Shown here one piece after another: positions 24,901-39,900 of a stretch of DNA of 64,000 nt (within the stretch, counting starts at the first letter, position 1; every line of letters starts with the position of its first letter). The translations under genes and the position numbers were made by a program. The notes beneath the pieces are model-generated. The model did no database searches, had not been told where the DNA came from, and saw only the letters and a list, made by a program, of their open reading frames with translations. Origin of the DNA: Sanderia malayensis (Eukaryota; Cnidaria; Scyphozoa; Semaeostomeae; Pelagiidae); contig RQOL01000824.1 of the NCBI GenBank assembly GCA_013076295.1, positions 3,348,001 through 3,412,000 of the forward strand, given 5' to 3'.

Positions 24901-27900
24901 AAAGTCAAACGAAATCCGCTAATTCGACCGTCTTATTGTGAAAATTCAGTTGATATTAACAAGTGCATAGTAACTACAGAGTCATGGAACTTAAAGAGAC
25001 AGTTAAGAGGTCTAGAGGTATAGCTCAGGAGATTGGAGGAATACAGTTAAGAAGATTGGAGGAATACAGTCAAGGAGATTGGAGGAATACAGTCAAGAAG
25101 GTTAGAAGCATACAGTTAGAAGTCTAAAGGCATACAGTTGATAGGTCTTAGAGGTATACAGTTAAAAAGGCTTTAGAGGTACACAGTTGAAAATTGGGGG
25201 AATAGGGTCAAGGAAATGAGGAATAACGGTAAGGAAGTTAGAAGCATACAGTTAAAATGTTTTTATAGGAACACAATTAAGAAGCTTAGAAGTATACAGT
25301 TCAGGAGGTTACAAATGTAAGTGGAGCAATTGGTTATTTCAATCTACTTATTTTGTTTATCTTAGTATCTATTTATTTAACTTATATCTAGCACAGGACA
25401 AACGAGGATAGCAGTTTTACTTTTATTTATACTTTTGTATATAAATGTAAATACTGACGTTTTTATCCTGTATAAAGATTGATTAATAATAATAATAATA
25501 ATAATAATAAGGATCTTAGGCATGATTCATGGAGCAGATCCACGGTATAGGAAAAAAGCATAAAAGCATATTAGCATCTTAATCACATACCTATTCCAAT
25601 AGTATGCAATCAGTGGTCTTAGTGTACTGATAGCTGCACACCATACCTGCACAAATATAAGCTACCTTTGATTCCTACTTACGTGCAGTGGACCAGTCTT
25701 GTCTTCCGATGGAGCCACATGGCGAAAGAAATCGCCAACTTTATCAACTGTAACAGGAGTAGACGGCTGCCAACCATTGCACTGCACAACTATCTGATGT
25801 ACTTTAAGTTTAGTATGAGTACCCTGTAGCAAAGAACAATAGCAATTAGCATGCACTGATTAAAAATATCAGTTATTACTTACTCGGGTTTACCTGTGAA
25901 ATCAAATACCTTGTGTCTCATCTTTGAGCGGGATTCAAAGCTGATTGGAGCCTCGTTTTCGGGTTTGACCTCGTTCCAGGTGTCTATGGATTCGAATACT
26001 GAGTTCTTTCTGCCGTCACGAATGAGTCCTGAGTCGGCATTGTTGACAGCCTTGGCAGGAGAAGTAGTCAGTGTTCCAAACCTAAGTGCACAGCCTGTGT
26101 AAAGAAGAAAGAATCGCAAGTTACATATCATACACTGATCGTCCTTTGATAATCCGTCCGATATATTGGGACGAAACATAAATCAAAATACTCGACAAGG
26201 AGGGGGAGATTATTGATCAATCACCCCTGCATGTTTGATTGTATATATCAATAGAGGGGGTAAGTTCATTTACTTCAGGAGGGGAGGTGAAATGAGATAC
26301 AAACTCGCGCATTTTAGAAGGTTAGAAAAAGCAAACTCACTACTCGATGATTTATTTAGATTATGAAATTTGTGAATTGACACCCTACCTTACATCTATT
26401 TGGAGTAAGTGTAACTTGGTGACGGAGGACAAAATTTCACTTACTCCAAGGTACGATGTAAATTCACAAATTTCACAATCTAAATAAACTATGGTTAATT
26501 AATCAGCCAAATCCATTGACACTAAAGTATGGCTTTATCCATCTCGAGGAATTAAGATAAGATTATTTGGCCATTGCGGTACCCCTGGAAGGTTCACTTA
26601 ACCCATTAATAGATAATCTAAAATGATATATTACCAGGGGGTACACGTACCAGTTTTATTTCTCAATAAGAAGGGAACAAACGGTGCCCGTTTCTTTGTC
26701 ATCGGCTGCCTATCGTCGAGCATGGCAACCTGGGAATCTTCTGATTGAGTTGAATTGTCGTTAAGGTAGTCTTCTGTCCAAGCTGATTTAGTTGAATTGA
26801 TCATTTCGAGCAATGCAGGCGTCACATTCAGATCCAGTCTCTCTGGAGCTGCAAACAAACTCAAAATAAGACCTCTTGGAAGGACACTCCAGTCTAATAA
26901 CCAACCACACAGAATAACATTCTCAATCGAAACTTCCAACTTCTTAACCCCTTGGACGGACACTCCAGTCTGGTAACCAATCACATAGATTAACATTCTC
27001 AATAAGCAACCATATAAATCTCGATCGAACTCAAAATATCTATCTATCTATCTACAATTACTGTACATCGACCTTAATAAAAAGGTATTATGTACAGAGG
27101 ATCTCTTGGAAGGACACTCCAGTCTGATAACCAATCACACAGATTAACGTTCTTAATGACCATATAAGTCGAGACTCTTGTTAGAAAGCTGACTATTTAA
27201 TTGGAGAAAGTTTCGTTACAGAACTTACCATGGAGTTTAACAAGTGTTCGTTCCCCCTTCTTACGAGTCTTGGGTGTTTTCTGCCAATGAAACGTGCATC
27301 TGCAAAGAAAAACAAATAACGAATAATTCATCATATGATACTGCAATCCTCGCCATAAGGTGTGAGACAGTTATATATAGCGCCGCGTATCTTCTGACAT
27401 GTACCAAAGAAAACCGAACCCCCTCCCCCTATCCAACGTTGAGGTTCTCTGAAAAGGGCTATTTAGCACTCCTTCATTATTTTTTTATTATTATTAATAC
27501 TTTATTTAAAGTTGGCTGTTTTATACAATAGCTATACTAAAGCTAATTCAAGCCAACTATACACCTGTCCATCAAAAATAGTTACATTGCATTGGGGGGA
27601 GGGGTGTCTCTGTATTTTCTGAGGAAATTTTGTTTCTCATTGAAAAGTAATGCAAATTTTTAGCTTTCTCAAGACCTTCCGTCAATGATTGTAGTTACAA
27701 TTCACCATAACAGATCTGTCGTGGAAAGATAAAGATGAAAGCTTTCGGAGGACATTGGTTGCAATGAAGCAACATCAACACCCTCTAACTTTCCATTGCA
27801 ACACCCCCGGCGTATTGTAACTAATGATGCATAATATAGACAGACCTAGGTAGGCATCATAAGGCAGAGACGGGGGTTGTTATAGAATTGGCTTAGATCA

Positions 27901-30900
27901 CATACTTCCAAGGCTCAATACACGGCTCCCAGCCTGATACGTTGCGATTGTAATAGTCTGCAAGTACTGTCGCATGTGACGTGCCTTCTCCGCTATGTTC
28001 TAAGTCATGCCACAGATAAAGATCTAGAAGACAAAAATATTAACATTTCCAAAATGCATCACGGCCCCCCGTGTATTAACATGACTTACACAATGTTTAT
28101 GAAGTGCATTGAAAATGAAACCGGGGGTCATGTTGTAAAAATATTGTGATTTAACCACTCACTGTTAAGTACGATCTCAATCAATGGTATGTCATTGTTA
28201 CCACAGTCATCAATAAGGCAGAAACTCAGCGATGTTCCAGTGATCTACAAACAAGCCGTACAATAATCAAAATCAGCTGTAGTACAGGTAATAGATCATA
28301 CCCACGCACACGAGGCTCATCATAGAGCTGATCAGATGAAATAGGAAAGTCAGCGACTATTCTGCTTTTTACGACAAGTGGAAACGAGGCTTTATGCAGA
28401 CACATTTGTTGTCTTGGCAACATATAAATGAGTGTGTAGCTCTCCTCAAAACTACAAAACCTTTCTTAATACTTAAACATGTTCTCATACTGAAACTAAT
28501 AATTACTCTCATACATGGACGTAGCAAGAACGAGGAGAGCCAGGGGGTAAAATTCTCCCATTCGCAACAGATTTCAATTATTTGTTGCACTCACTCAAAT
28601 GCTCCTTTGTGGATTGACTATTGGGGTTAGGCAACGCCCTCCCCTTTTAAAAATGTCTGCTCCCCCTCAGTAATTATAACTCGTATGCTCTATATAGTAA
28701 ATATTTGCTATATTCCCCAAATGATCCGGGTCTATAGCTGTTCTGAAAGTTAGAGAAGCATTTTTAGTCGACGGGCACATGCGTCTGCTGTGACTGATAA
28801 CAAATAAAGATCCAGCAATTCTCACCTCAACTGCAGCCAAGGCCATTCCCTGGTTCTCAGAAGTTTGATTGACATCTTTATCATTCAACAATAACGCTTC
28901 CAATGGCGGGGAATCATCTGTATAGACGGGCTTTTGGGTCACATACACTTGACGAATATTCGTCTGATCTTCAGAATCTTGCTGTTCTCGTTGCTCGTTG
29001 TCTGCCGATTCAGAGCGAGGCTTCTCGATAGCGAGGTCGACTTGCTTCTTTGCCGATTCGAAAATTCTCAGGAACAGCTTAAGGTCGTGATATGATAAAC
29101 GCAGACTCAGTTGTGAATGAAAATGAACCTAAAGCAAGATTAAAACAGAAACTTCAAGACTGCAACATTGGGTTCCTATCAATCAATTCCATAATAAATA
29201 TAGAAAGAAACCGACCTCAAGACTTGGGTGTGTTTGAACCGCACCAAGAAGTCCCTTTGACAGTGTGTGACTCTTTAGTTTTGCGGCCGAGTTTAGTTCA
29301 ATAAGAAGCGTTACCGGATCAATAATTGACAGTGCGGTTTCGTCGATGTTAGCAAGAACACATGAGAAGACTTCCAAACTTTGCAGACTGATTGTAAGCG
29401 GGCGTTCAGAAAAGTGATTCGGACGGTATGCAAGCACTGCAGTCGTCTGGGGATAGAAAAAAACATCTATCATATACTGAAATACAAAAGAGAGATTTAG
29501 ACTGCAATTAAACTGCAACATATGCAGGTATATCTGGCAGGTTTAGACTGCAATTACACTGCAACATATGCAGATATATCGGGCAAGCTTAGACTGCAAA
29601 TACACAGCAACATATGCAGATATATCTGGCAAGCTTAGACTGCAATTACACAGCAACATATGCAGATATATCGAGCAAGCTTAGACTGCAAATACACAGC
29701 AACATATGCAGATATATCAGACACGCTCAGGCTGCAGTTAACTTCAAACAGGTGCAGATGTTTCAGACAAACACAAAATGGCATAACTTAAGTCTAAAGA
29801 ATAATAATTACCTGTAGAATAACAGCTGCAGTGTCCTTCGATGAGCAGTCCTCCACGACTATAATCTCAGTCTCCGTCATATTGATTTTCAACTCAAAAG
29901 TCTTCGCATCCTGAGAGAGACAAAGAGACAAGACTTAGCAAAGATACGTCTGATAAAACTAAGCCTCTTCCAAAGACAGCATAATCCGCCAAGCATTACC
30001 CCAGCAACTATGACACCGTCAATTGTCCTTCAAGGGGTAAAATCGGTACAGAAATGGGAGAACATACCGGCTTTTTCGAAGTGACACTTGCTGCCTTTGT
30101 GATGACACCAGATGGCAGATGAACATCTCCGGATATTTGCGAAGGAAGTTCTTCCCTAACTGGGCTTTGTCTTCCACCATTACTCTCTACAAAACAGATA
30201 TCATCACAATAGGTAGACACTCCTTGCCAGCACTGGAGACAAGTCTTGCAAATGCTTTATGCTTCAGAGAACTACTAAAGCATAAACTCTACATCTACAT
30301 CTACCAGTTACTGTGGTCCTTCTAAAAGAAGACTCTATATTGCATATAGAATCTGGCTGACGGAGAATGCTTCAAGGGATATATGACCTATCTATACCTA
30401 ACAGGAATTACTTATTGTAGAGCTATATGGACTAACTAAAAGGCATTGTGTCAAGTAGAACCTACATAATGATTGACATTAATAGTTACCATACCCCTAG
30501 TATATTTTGTCTTACTCACGATTTTCATTTCTTTTCTCACGTTGGTTCTGTTTGGTTTACGTTTAATTACTCACATTTTCGTATTTACGTTTGGCAATGT
30601 TTAGTATATAAAATACCAGTTCTGTACACATTTATCCGACGTGTCTGTCCTTACTCCGTTCTACACACAGAGGATGTTAGAACGTTTAGTGGACGGCTTA
30701 GAAATCTAGTTCATCAAGGGTCCCTGACGAGGAAGAGAGATAGGGAAGGAAAGAAATAAGTCAGAGTCGCTTACCATTGAACTCGTTCTCCTCCCGCCTC
30801 GTTATGAATTTCCAAGTCTCCATTAGAAAGTCGAGGACAACAATGATATGGCTTCTGTTAAAGAGACACGTGATGTGCGACTTGTCTTTTGTATCCAGAT

Positions 30901-33900
30901 AATGAACTTCGAATTGAAGGGCTTTGCTGTGCGATGAGTTACTGTGCTTTTCGGTTGGTTCGAGAATCCTTGTGAAAACATTTGCAGTTTTCCCATCTGA
31001 AGTGAAGAAATATTGACATAGTAGAGGCAATGCTTATAGTATTGAAGCAACTCCATCAACGGCTCAGAGTGGCCTGGCATTATTAAATAGCTGGATTGTG
31101 CTCAAAATAAGAATTTCAACACCAAGAAGGAATAAACTATACACATGAGGACGATAGAAAAAGTGGGAGGGATTAAATATAAAGAAGAATCAGATGATTA
31201 TGGAGAAGATGAAAAAGAGACTATTTAAAAAAATGAAAACAGAGAGAAATGGTTCTTAAAAAGGTAAGTGATACACAGAGAACTGTAAACAACATACAGC
31301 ATGCTCAGGGTAGATAGCAGTAAACAACAGATAAATACTGAGACGGTTGACCTTTGCAAAAGATATTCTTTCACACAGTATAGCAATGTTACGCAAATAA
31401 TTGTGGATGGGTTGGGTTGGGGTGGGGGTAAATTACAGCAATCGAAGTTGGGTTGGGGTGAGGGTAAATTACAGAATTCGAAACAGCTTACCTTGACCTC
31501 TGATGTCATGTAGTAGTACTCCATGTGAAACCAGATCCATTGATTTCGATCCGTCTGAGAAGGATTCAAAAACGAATTTCGATTGGATGAAGTCAAGTCT
31601 CCCGAGCTGCTTCGGAGCATTGGGTTTTGATGGTATGTTGCCAAAAGAAAACCTTGGTATCATTTCGACTGTTACGTTAACGAGGCTGAGAGACATGCTC
31701 AAAGTTGTCCACATTGCATCGGACTCGTTCGTCTGCAAAAAACCGTCATCAGAATGTATGAAGGCATAACTTCAAAACTACGGCTGGCAAACTCATAAAA
31801 TGAAGTAAACAAGGGCCTAAGACCCTACAATAGGGGACAAAAGTCCTGGACACCCAGGATTTTTGCAATTTCACACGCATAGCATGCCCCTCCTCCCCCA
31901 AACAATATTGTCTCTAGAAACCGCTGCATGGAATATCGCCAAAATTCTTTTGTCCCAGCGATAGGAAAGACTGGTCCACAAGGCAACGTTGTCTTGGGGG
32001 AATTACCTCTTGTAATGGATCGATTAATACAGATGAGGGTCTTTCGAACTGTTCACATGGCTCTCCGAGGTTATCCCCGAGCATTCCCATGATCAGACCG
32101 AATTGAGCCAAGTCAAGTGTCACGAATATCGACGACAGAGACCCAGCTATTGTCATATCGGGTACTGCAAGAGGAATAAGATAAGAGTTACCAACAACAA
32201 TACACAACGGATAATCGACATAAAGAGTCTTGAAAAGACAGTTCAATTAAGAAGGCTATATAAGCAAATAATGCTCAGTAGATAACTATTCGTTCTCTTA
32301 CGCGAAATACGACAAGTAGAACTATTCCGTTGGTAAATTAAACTATGAAGCAGGTTAAGGGGCCGTGTGTTTAGTCGTCGTACTTGGAATTTCATGTAAG
32401 TATGTTGGCTATGTTATGTGTTTCGTATTTTCAGATTAAGAAAGCATAGATAATACTTCATCATGGCAATATATAATATACACGTATACATGAGATATCT
32501 GCAACTTCAATACATAGAGACTTTTTACCTTGTCTCCCAAACGCCCATTCAAGATTTCTCTCAACGATTAACTCCACTTTGCACGTTTCTTGCATCAGTT
32601 TCCCTCCCTGCAAATCGAAAAACACATCAATACGATGCAAGAAAATTACCTACGCAACCTCCTGGAAACATACAGTCTCGTAGTGTTAATCGATGATCAG
32701 GAAGAACATAACGGGGGTGAGTGACTGAAGGAATCAATGCAGATCAGGAGTACCTGTCTTTGATATCCAAATGACATGTTAGGATGGGTTGATTCATCTG
32801 TTCTTACTGCCGTGAACACCTCCATGTCGACAAGCCCGATGTTCATGCAGTCGAGGAGTCGATCTTCGCCTTCGACGATAGAGGTTTGCTGAGAGACAGA
32901 GTGCGGCTTTTGCTCAGCTGGAAGAGTGAAAAGAAGATAAGTAACGAATGTTTTTCAGGCAGTCGATTGAAGGAGATATGTCAGGAAAGTGAATACCGTA
33001 AATCCTCGAATTAGCCCCCTGGGGGCTTATTTATTTTTGACATTTTCAGAGGGGAGCGTATTCGAGGGGGGCTAATTTGAGGGGGGCTTGCTCGAGGGGG
33101 GCAAATTTGAGGATTTACGGTAAAAATAGGTTGTGGAGATGACAAAGGGACAGAAGATCGCACACATATGATAAAAACAAGTTAAAGAATTTAAGTGATT
33201 ATAAAGGATTATGAAAATAAGAAAATATGAATAAGATAATATGAATAAGAATGGATAAGGGACTATGAAAATGATGAAAGAAGAAATGATGCATGGAAGA
33301 GGGAAACGAGAAAATAAAACAAACAGTAAAGTATGGAAAATACAAAACAATACCGATAAAAAATAAGAAAAAAGACATGCAAGTATAAGAGCAAGAAGAA
33401 CATAACGGTATGGTGTACTTTACAAAAAAACGAAGAAAAATGTAAACGGTGAAAATTAAATGCAAACATTATAAAAGAAGGTGAAGTCGAAGACGATGAG
33501 AACAAGAATAGAAAGAAGAAAGAAATAAAATTTGAATACAAATAAAATAAAATAAAATTTGAATAAAAATAAAGGGAAAAAAGAGCTCCACACCTTTTGG
33601 TTCATATTGGTTCTTCCTGAATCGAGTAGCAGTGAATTTACCAGAAACCGTGTCAGGCGAACCGGCATATTGAAATGAATTGGCGACGACAATGTGACCG
33701 AGGCAAGCGACAAGCATATCACGAGACGTAGCAGAACGAGGTAGAATCAATATGGGTACATCTGCATCGATGCTTAGTGATAGACGAGCTGCTCTGTTGG
33801 TGATGGCAAAAACCTGGAAAAAAATATTCAAATGTTTCAAGTACAAGGATTAAGGAATAAATAAAGGCTTTATTCATGGGCGATACATGTCCAGTCGGAG

Positions 33901-36900
33901 ACAAGGCAAGCAAACTTTCGAAGTAAAAATACTGAACAAAGAGCTATATACGCATTCTTGATACAGTGGGCACCTTTCACTAAATCTTCCTTTGAAAATT
34001 CGTTAAAGAGAGTAGACTGTAGATTCATAGACATATAACTTCAATAAAGAACTATACGTTAATTACTGATAGATGCACATAGAAAAGGCTTCAACAAAAA
34101 TCATGTATGCTCTCTAAGATAGATGCACATAGACCAGGCCCCAATAAAGAGCTACATAAAGTTTCCTTTACCTCGTTTCCCTCGCTTGCAGCACGCATGC
34201 GCCCGAGTACTTCTTGCAGCTGTAGAAAATGCTGCGCAAACGCAATCACTTCTGAGAGAAACCGCTGAGTGTGGGTGTACTGCACCGAGGACATTTTCAG
34301 CTCCAGTTTCATATCAAGGTCACGCTTCAGCAGCGGATCTGGCTCACCGTATCTAAAATGAGACTGAGTTATCAACATGCAATAGAGGCAGTAATGCAGT
34401 TCGTTCAGCATGGAAATAAACATACCTCTTATTCGCTTCTGTTTCAAGATTGGAAGAAAGCTAAGTAGAACTGGGAATTTAAGCTAGCTTACCTGAAAAA
34501 CGTAAAGGCCAGGGCCTGGTTTCCATAGGTTACAAACCTACAAATAATTATAAAGATGTCAGTCAGGTATCGAACGCCAATAAAAATTAGCTACATATTT
34601 GAACTGGTCAGATGCTGGGCTAGAAATGCTGATATGAATTTCATTTCACGTTAGATACTAATATATAACACCAATAAAACAATAGCCAATTTGGGTTTGA
34701 ACAATAGAACTAACAATAACCTATTGTATTTCAATAATAGACTTGATGCTAAATCTACAGGTTTTCACTGCATACACAGCAAAAGCCCGCATATAGCTGA
34801 GTACGTGCAAAATGTTCACTGCATACCCGGGCAGTCATATGGCAATTTCATTGACACCACAGGTTGGCTATATTAGCAAATACCCCTACCTTTCTCTGTA
34901 CAGACGGCCATAGGGTGACATGTCTGACAAACTCATATTTCCAATACTGCCAATGACTTTCTGGTCACTGCCTCGCTGTTCAACATCGAAACTGAGGCTA
35001 GAAACAACAGCTTTGGCCAGTGGGTACCTCTCTTTGTTCAATGTTGCAGCCAGCGACTTCATGGAAACTCTGATGTCAGTTCCCGTTATCCTGGCTTCTT
35101 CAAACACGAACATTTCATTGTCAGCTGGCAAACCTAAACAAAAGATCATAACCATGAAAAACAGCTTGATAATAAAACGTAAAATTTAATTTAATTTGAT
35201 ATGATATGACTTTGGATTGTGAATCAAAGAGTAGTAATACCCCTGATAAGATTATCATATCCATGTAAAATCAACAAACACCAGTGCATATCCAGGGGGT
35301 AAAGTGATATCCTTACCTTCAAAGTCTTCGGATATGTCAGTGGATCTCGACGGGCTGGTCTGCCCCGACGTAGCAAACTGCTGCTGAGGAGGAGCACCGA
35401 TGCCAAAGAACTCGAAGAGAACAACCCATGTTTGGAGATTTACGGTTAGATCAAGAGAATTGAATGCAACGTCAATGTATTTGTTTACCTGAGAAGAGAA
35501 AAGTAAACAAATTAATCCAGGAAAATATAGCAAAAACTGATTGCTTATACAGAGTATAAGCGTACACATAATAGTGGATAAAAGTCCTTGGCACACAAAA
35601 TATACGAAAAATGAATATCAACTCGTTGACTTTCGTAGGCTTTATTCAACTCCCGCTCCCCTAGTGCTGTTAAAAAATGCTGTTCCCTCAATGCAGACTC
35701 TTGTCATTATAATGCAAATTGAATTTTGTCGAGATCATATAAAACTGTCTCTATAGACAACATTGTTTGGGGAAGGAGGGGGATGAAGGATACGTACAAA
35801 ATTGTCTCCCAGGCTACTCAATGCATACTATTGCATACTTACAAATATCTCACTTGAATCTTGGGCTTGAAAGTCGTCATCAACCAGGGTAATCGCCACT
35901 TTGACCCATGCCTCTTCTCTGCCTTTCGACAACAAGCTACCGACCTCGATCTCGTCCTCATCCAAGCTCTCCCCTCTCCCACTCAAATGAGGCTGCGAGG
36001 GAAACTTCGGCTGACTAAGCATCATGGGCCTGATCTGCGTAGTCACATGCGCTGGCTGACGTATTGGGGAGTTCGTCAGTATGGTTGGCAATGACGACGA
36101 CATATCCCTGTAGCATAGAAACGAAGAGCCTTCCGGGCATGACGTCGAGAGCCTCGACATGAAACTGAAATTCTGCTTGCTCAATCTATTGTCACTTTCC
36201 GACGACTTCATGAGGAAACGATAGGCCGGGTCACCGTCATATAGTAAGTCTTCGATGTGAAGCCCTCCCAAATTGATTGTTATTTCAGTAAACGGTCTCG
36301 AAAGGTTGTTGTAGGATAGAATGAACTCTTGCAGACGGAGGCTGGCGAATTCGCGTTCCATCCCGCGTATTTCTGCGCCAAACACGACGCAAACCTCGCA
36401 GATTTCAAAACTCACGTTTATCTGCGTGTGGCTCATGTCAACATTGTCTTTCATCTCCTCTTCCCCGCCTCCAACTTCAAATAAAATTTCATCTGTAGCA
36501 TCCATCACATTTCTCCCCAGTGGACTCAAAACAGGCGACTTTGATTCTTTTTTCTTTCGAAGCACCAATGATTCATTCGAAACAATACCCTCTCTTGAAA
36601 CTGCCTCGCTCTGATCAAACTGGACAGTAGAGCCTGCTTTTGAGCTGGGAGACAGTGCGTTCAACGTCTCCAACACCTGGCTATACGTCTTTGCGGACAG
36701 CGCTATTTTCATTGGCTTGTTAATGATTCCTTCCACCTGAAAACTCGGTACACCTGGCACGTGTTCTGAGAGATTGCCACTCTCCGTTTGATCATAAATA
36801 CACCGATCAATAACCAACTGCAGGCCAGTGTCCTGTAAGATTTCAACACAGTTTATTACATCACCATTGCTTGTCTCCATCGAGAAATCTTCTCTCACAG

Positions 36901-39900
36901 TCTCCAACTCACTGGCATCCATTTTCGGCCATTTTATAGGACTACACATAACATCCGGTGATGAAAGTCTCTGTTTCAAAAAATCGAACGTCCGCTTCGA
37001 ATTACCCGCAAGATCCCGGATCTGCGAAGACCCCAGTACCATGGAATACAGACTCACGTTGTTAATGTCAATGAATATCCTATCGATTCTCGCTGTTACG
37101 GGCTCTTCATTCTTAAACCGCGGTTCTTCGATGTACGCGTTGCGTATGGAGATCTGGCCTAAATTGCCGACCAGTAATTCGGGGCTGTTCACGCCTTTCG
37201 GTATGACGATCACTGGCGTTTCTATGCATAGTTGCAAGCTGATTCTGGTCTCGGTTTTAGCGATGGCACCATCAATCGTTGTCGTTGCTGAATCGTCTGT
37301 AAACATCGGAATTTCGTCGATGTACGAAACGGTGGCGTCGTTCGTTGCCGTCGATGTGGCGTCTCGTTTCGCGTTTACGAACTCCTTTGCCGCATCTGCT
37401 GCGGCCGTTTGTATCGATCTCGCAACGGACGCGGCGTAATCTCGAAAATCGCCCGCGCAAAGCGACAGCTCTGTCAGAAAATCAACGCAATGAACGTAAC
37501 GCGCAGATGCGATGTGCACGTCGATACTCGTTCTCGCATCAGCCGACAATTTCGAGGAAGCGGGTTGTACGAATGTAAACGAAAACGCCTTATTCTCCGA
37601 ATCAAAACTCGACGCATCCAATAGATCAACACCAGCAATAGCATCCGACTGGCAGCATTCGCCGATGCTAAGTATGCACTTGTGTACGTGATTATCAGGT
37701 GTAAGATCTAGCACTTCCAAGCCGCCTAGCGATCCCTTGACAATCTGCTCACGACCAATGTCAGCCGAGAATTCTAAATCAGCAACAGTTACTGTTGATA
37801 CTTTGCGTGCTTGCTTCGCACTGTGGTCTGTAGATGACATTGCACGCGCTAATATTATGTTGACACGCTCGAAGCTCAAATCAACTTGCATCTTCTTCTC
37901 TTCTGTGATCTACAAAGCAATATAACTTGGCATTGAACCCCCGGTTTCTTTGTCAATCTCAAGTGAATTCTCATTTAAAGACCCCTAGACGACGGGTGTC
38001 TTGGTGTCTCCTGGTTGAACACAATATAACAAACCCTTGATGGAGCCGAGCAATACGTCACTATATCAAGAGTAGGTTAAAACAAGAAAAAAAACCATGC
38101 TATGAAATATTCCAAGGGAACATATGCTTAATTTATCATGCAAAAATCATTATTCATTATATGAAGAAGCATTCGCCACATCGCAATTCCATTGTGCCAT
38201 AAAGAACAAGCTTTAAACTACAACTCTACGGCTGGCAAAATCAGTATGCCCCCCGTCGAAATCCATCATTAATGCTCCATTTCATTATGAAGCAGTGGAG
38301 TTACAGGGTGTTTGACATGTGCAAGCTTCAACAAAAAACAACCAACCTGCTCCTCTTCTTGATTAGCTCTATTCCCAGCCTCGGTTTCATTCGCGGGAGA
38401 TTCCTCAGTTGGGGATTCCTTGACTTTGCTTGGCTGTGGGGACTTCCACTGGATTGCATTAATTACATTCATAAGTTCGACAATCGTCTCTTGGTTCGCT
38501 GAAATATAAAGAAATACACTAAAATAGCCCAAATACTCCATTAGCAATACACTGGTGTTCATCTACAGTCACTACAGTAGAGTACACCAGAGCCTATAGT
38601 ACAGTACACTGCAGTCTACAGTTTACTCCTTTAACACAGTCACTACAAAGAAACGTGCCCTAGTAAGCTGGCCACCTTAGTAAAGAAAAAGACCCCCTAC
38701 CTAACTATGGGGCTATCAACTTACCAATGATGTTAAGGAAACTGAAATTGAGTGAATCGCACCCTGTTTTCCCCTCCAACTCTACCTAAATGCCTGTTCA
38801 CTGCATATTATGGGGGGGTCAAATTCACTGCAACTTACAGGGGAGATTTCAATAAAACAAGCATAATATACACCGCACTAACTTACCAATGATGTCAAGA
38901 GAACTGAAATTGAGTGACGCTACTCTTTCTGGTCGCATCGCTTTGCCTTCTGATGCGATGAGTTCAGATTCTATTTGTTGATAGTTGATTTGAATCAATG
39001 CATTTGATGCTTTTTCGTACAAGTCGTGATTGCTGGTGGCTAAAACACAGAACAGCAGAGCATCATGGAGCAATACTTATCAAATAATACAACATTTATA
39101 TGCATGCATGGTCATCTACAAGTTCTTATATACATTCTGAAAAGGAAAACTCTTTTGTACATACCTTTTGCTTTCGGTTTATCCAGTGAAATGTCCCCAG
39201 CTTTATGCGAGCACACAAGATGTTTATACTCTGGTCCAAACGTCTGAATAGCATCAATAACCAACAATGAATGCAATACGAATGAGACAGAAAAATCATA
39301 TGGTCTTCTGGTATATTCCGTTTCGACACCCAGGATCTGAAGTTCAGCTACACATCGACCTTCAAAACAAGCGGAAAATCTTATCAAATAGTTCTCAAAC
39401 TCATATCTAGCTATTCAAGCTGGTGCAAATTGGCTCGCCATTGGACGGAATAGTAGCAAGGAAATCCCTCCCCCTCTGCTCAGCCCTGCAAGAGGTTCCC
39501 TAGTATTCGTTTCATTGAGATTGTACTTCGATGTACGTATAACCATTCATGTTAAATTGAAACAAAGCGTCTTCACCTCTGCTGTGAAGTCTCAGAGAAA
39601 CTTGATCAAATCTAAAATTAGCTAAAGCCAGACAAGACTCGACCAGCAATTCTCTTGCACGACTGTGAAGCACTGACAGCTCTTTGTGTGGTGTAGATAC
39701 ATCTTCTTTCCTCCTGAAAGCAAAACAGCAACGGGTACTCAATGCTGCACACAGCTCATTCGTTGCAAATGAATGCCAAGTACGATGAAATTGTACCATG
39801 CATAACCAGGAGATACGAGATGTATTAAGATGAGGACTTACTTGGTTTCGACTGATTGGTTTGGTGTCTTTGGGAGTTGCTGTGCTGCATCTAAAATCAA

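Noticed and set aside
33072..33722. Several Phe/Ser/Leu-rich minus-strand frames of about 90 codons resembling membrane proteins
   Set aside because: They arise from an A/G-rich low-complexity tract. Only the exon at 33813..33594 has coding character.
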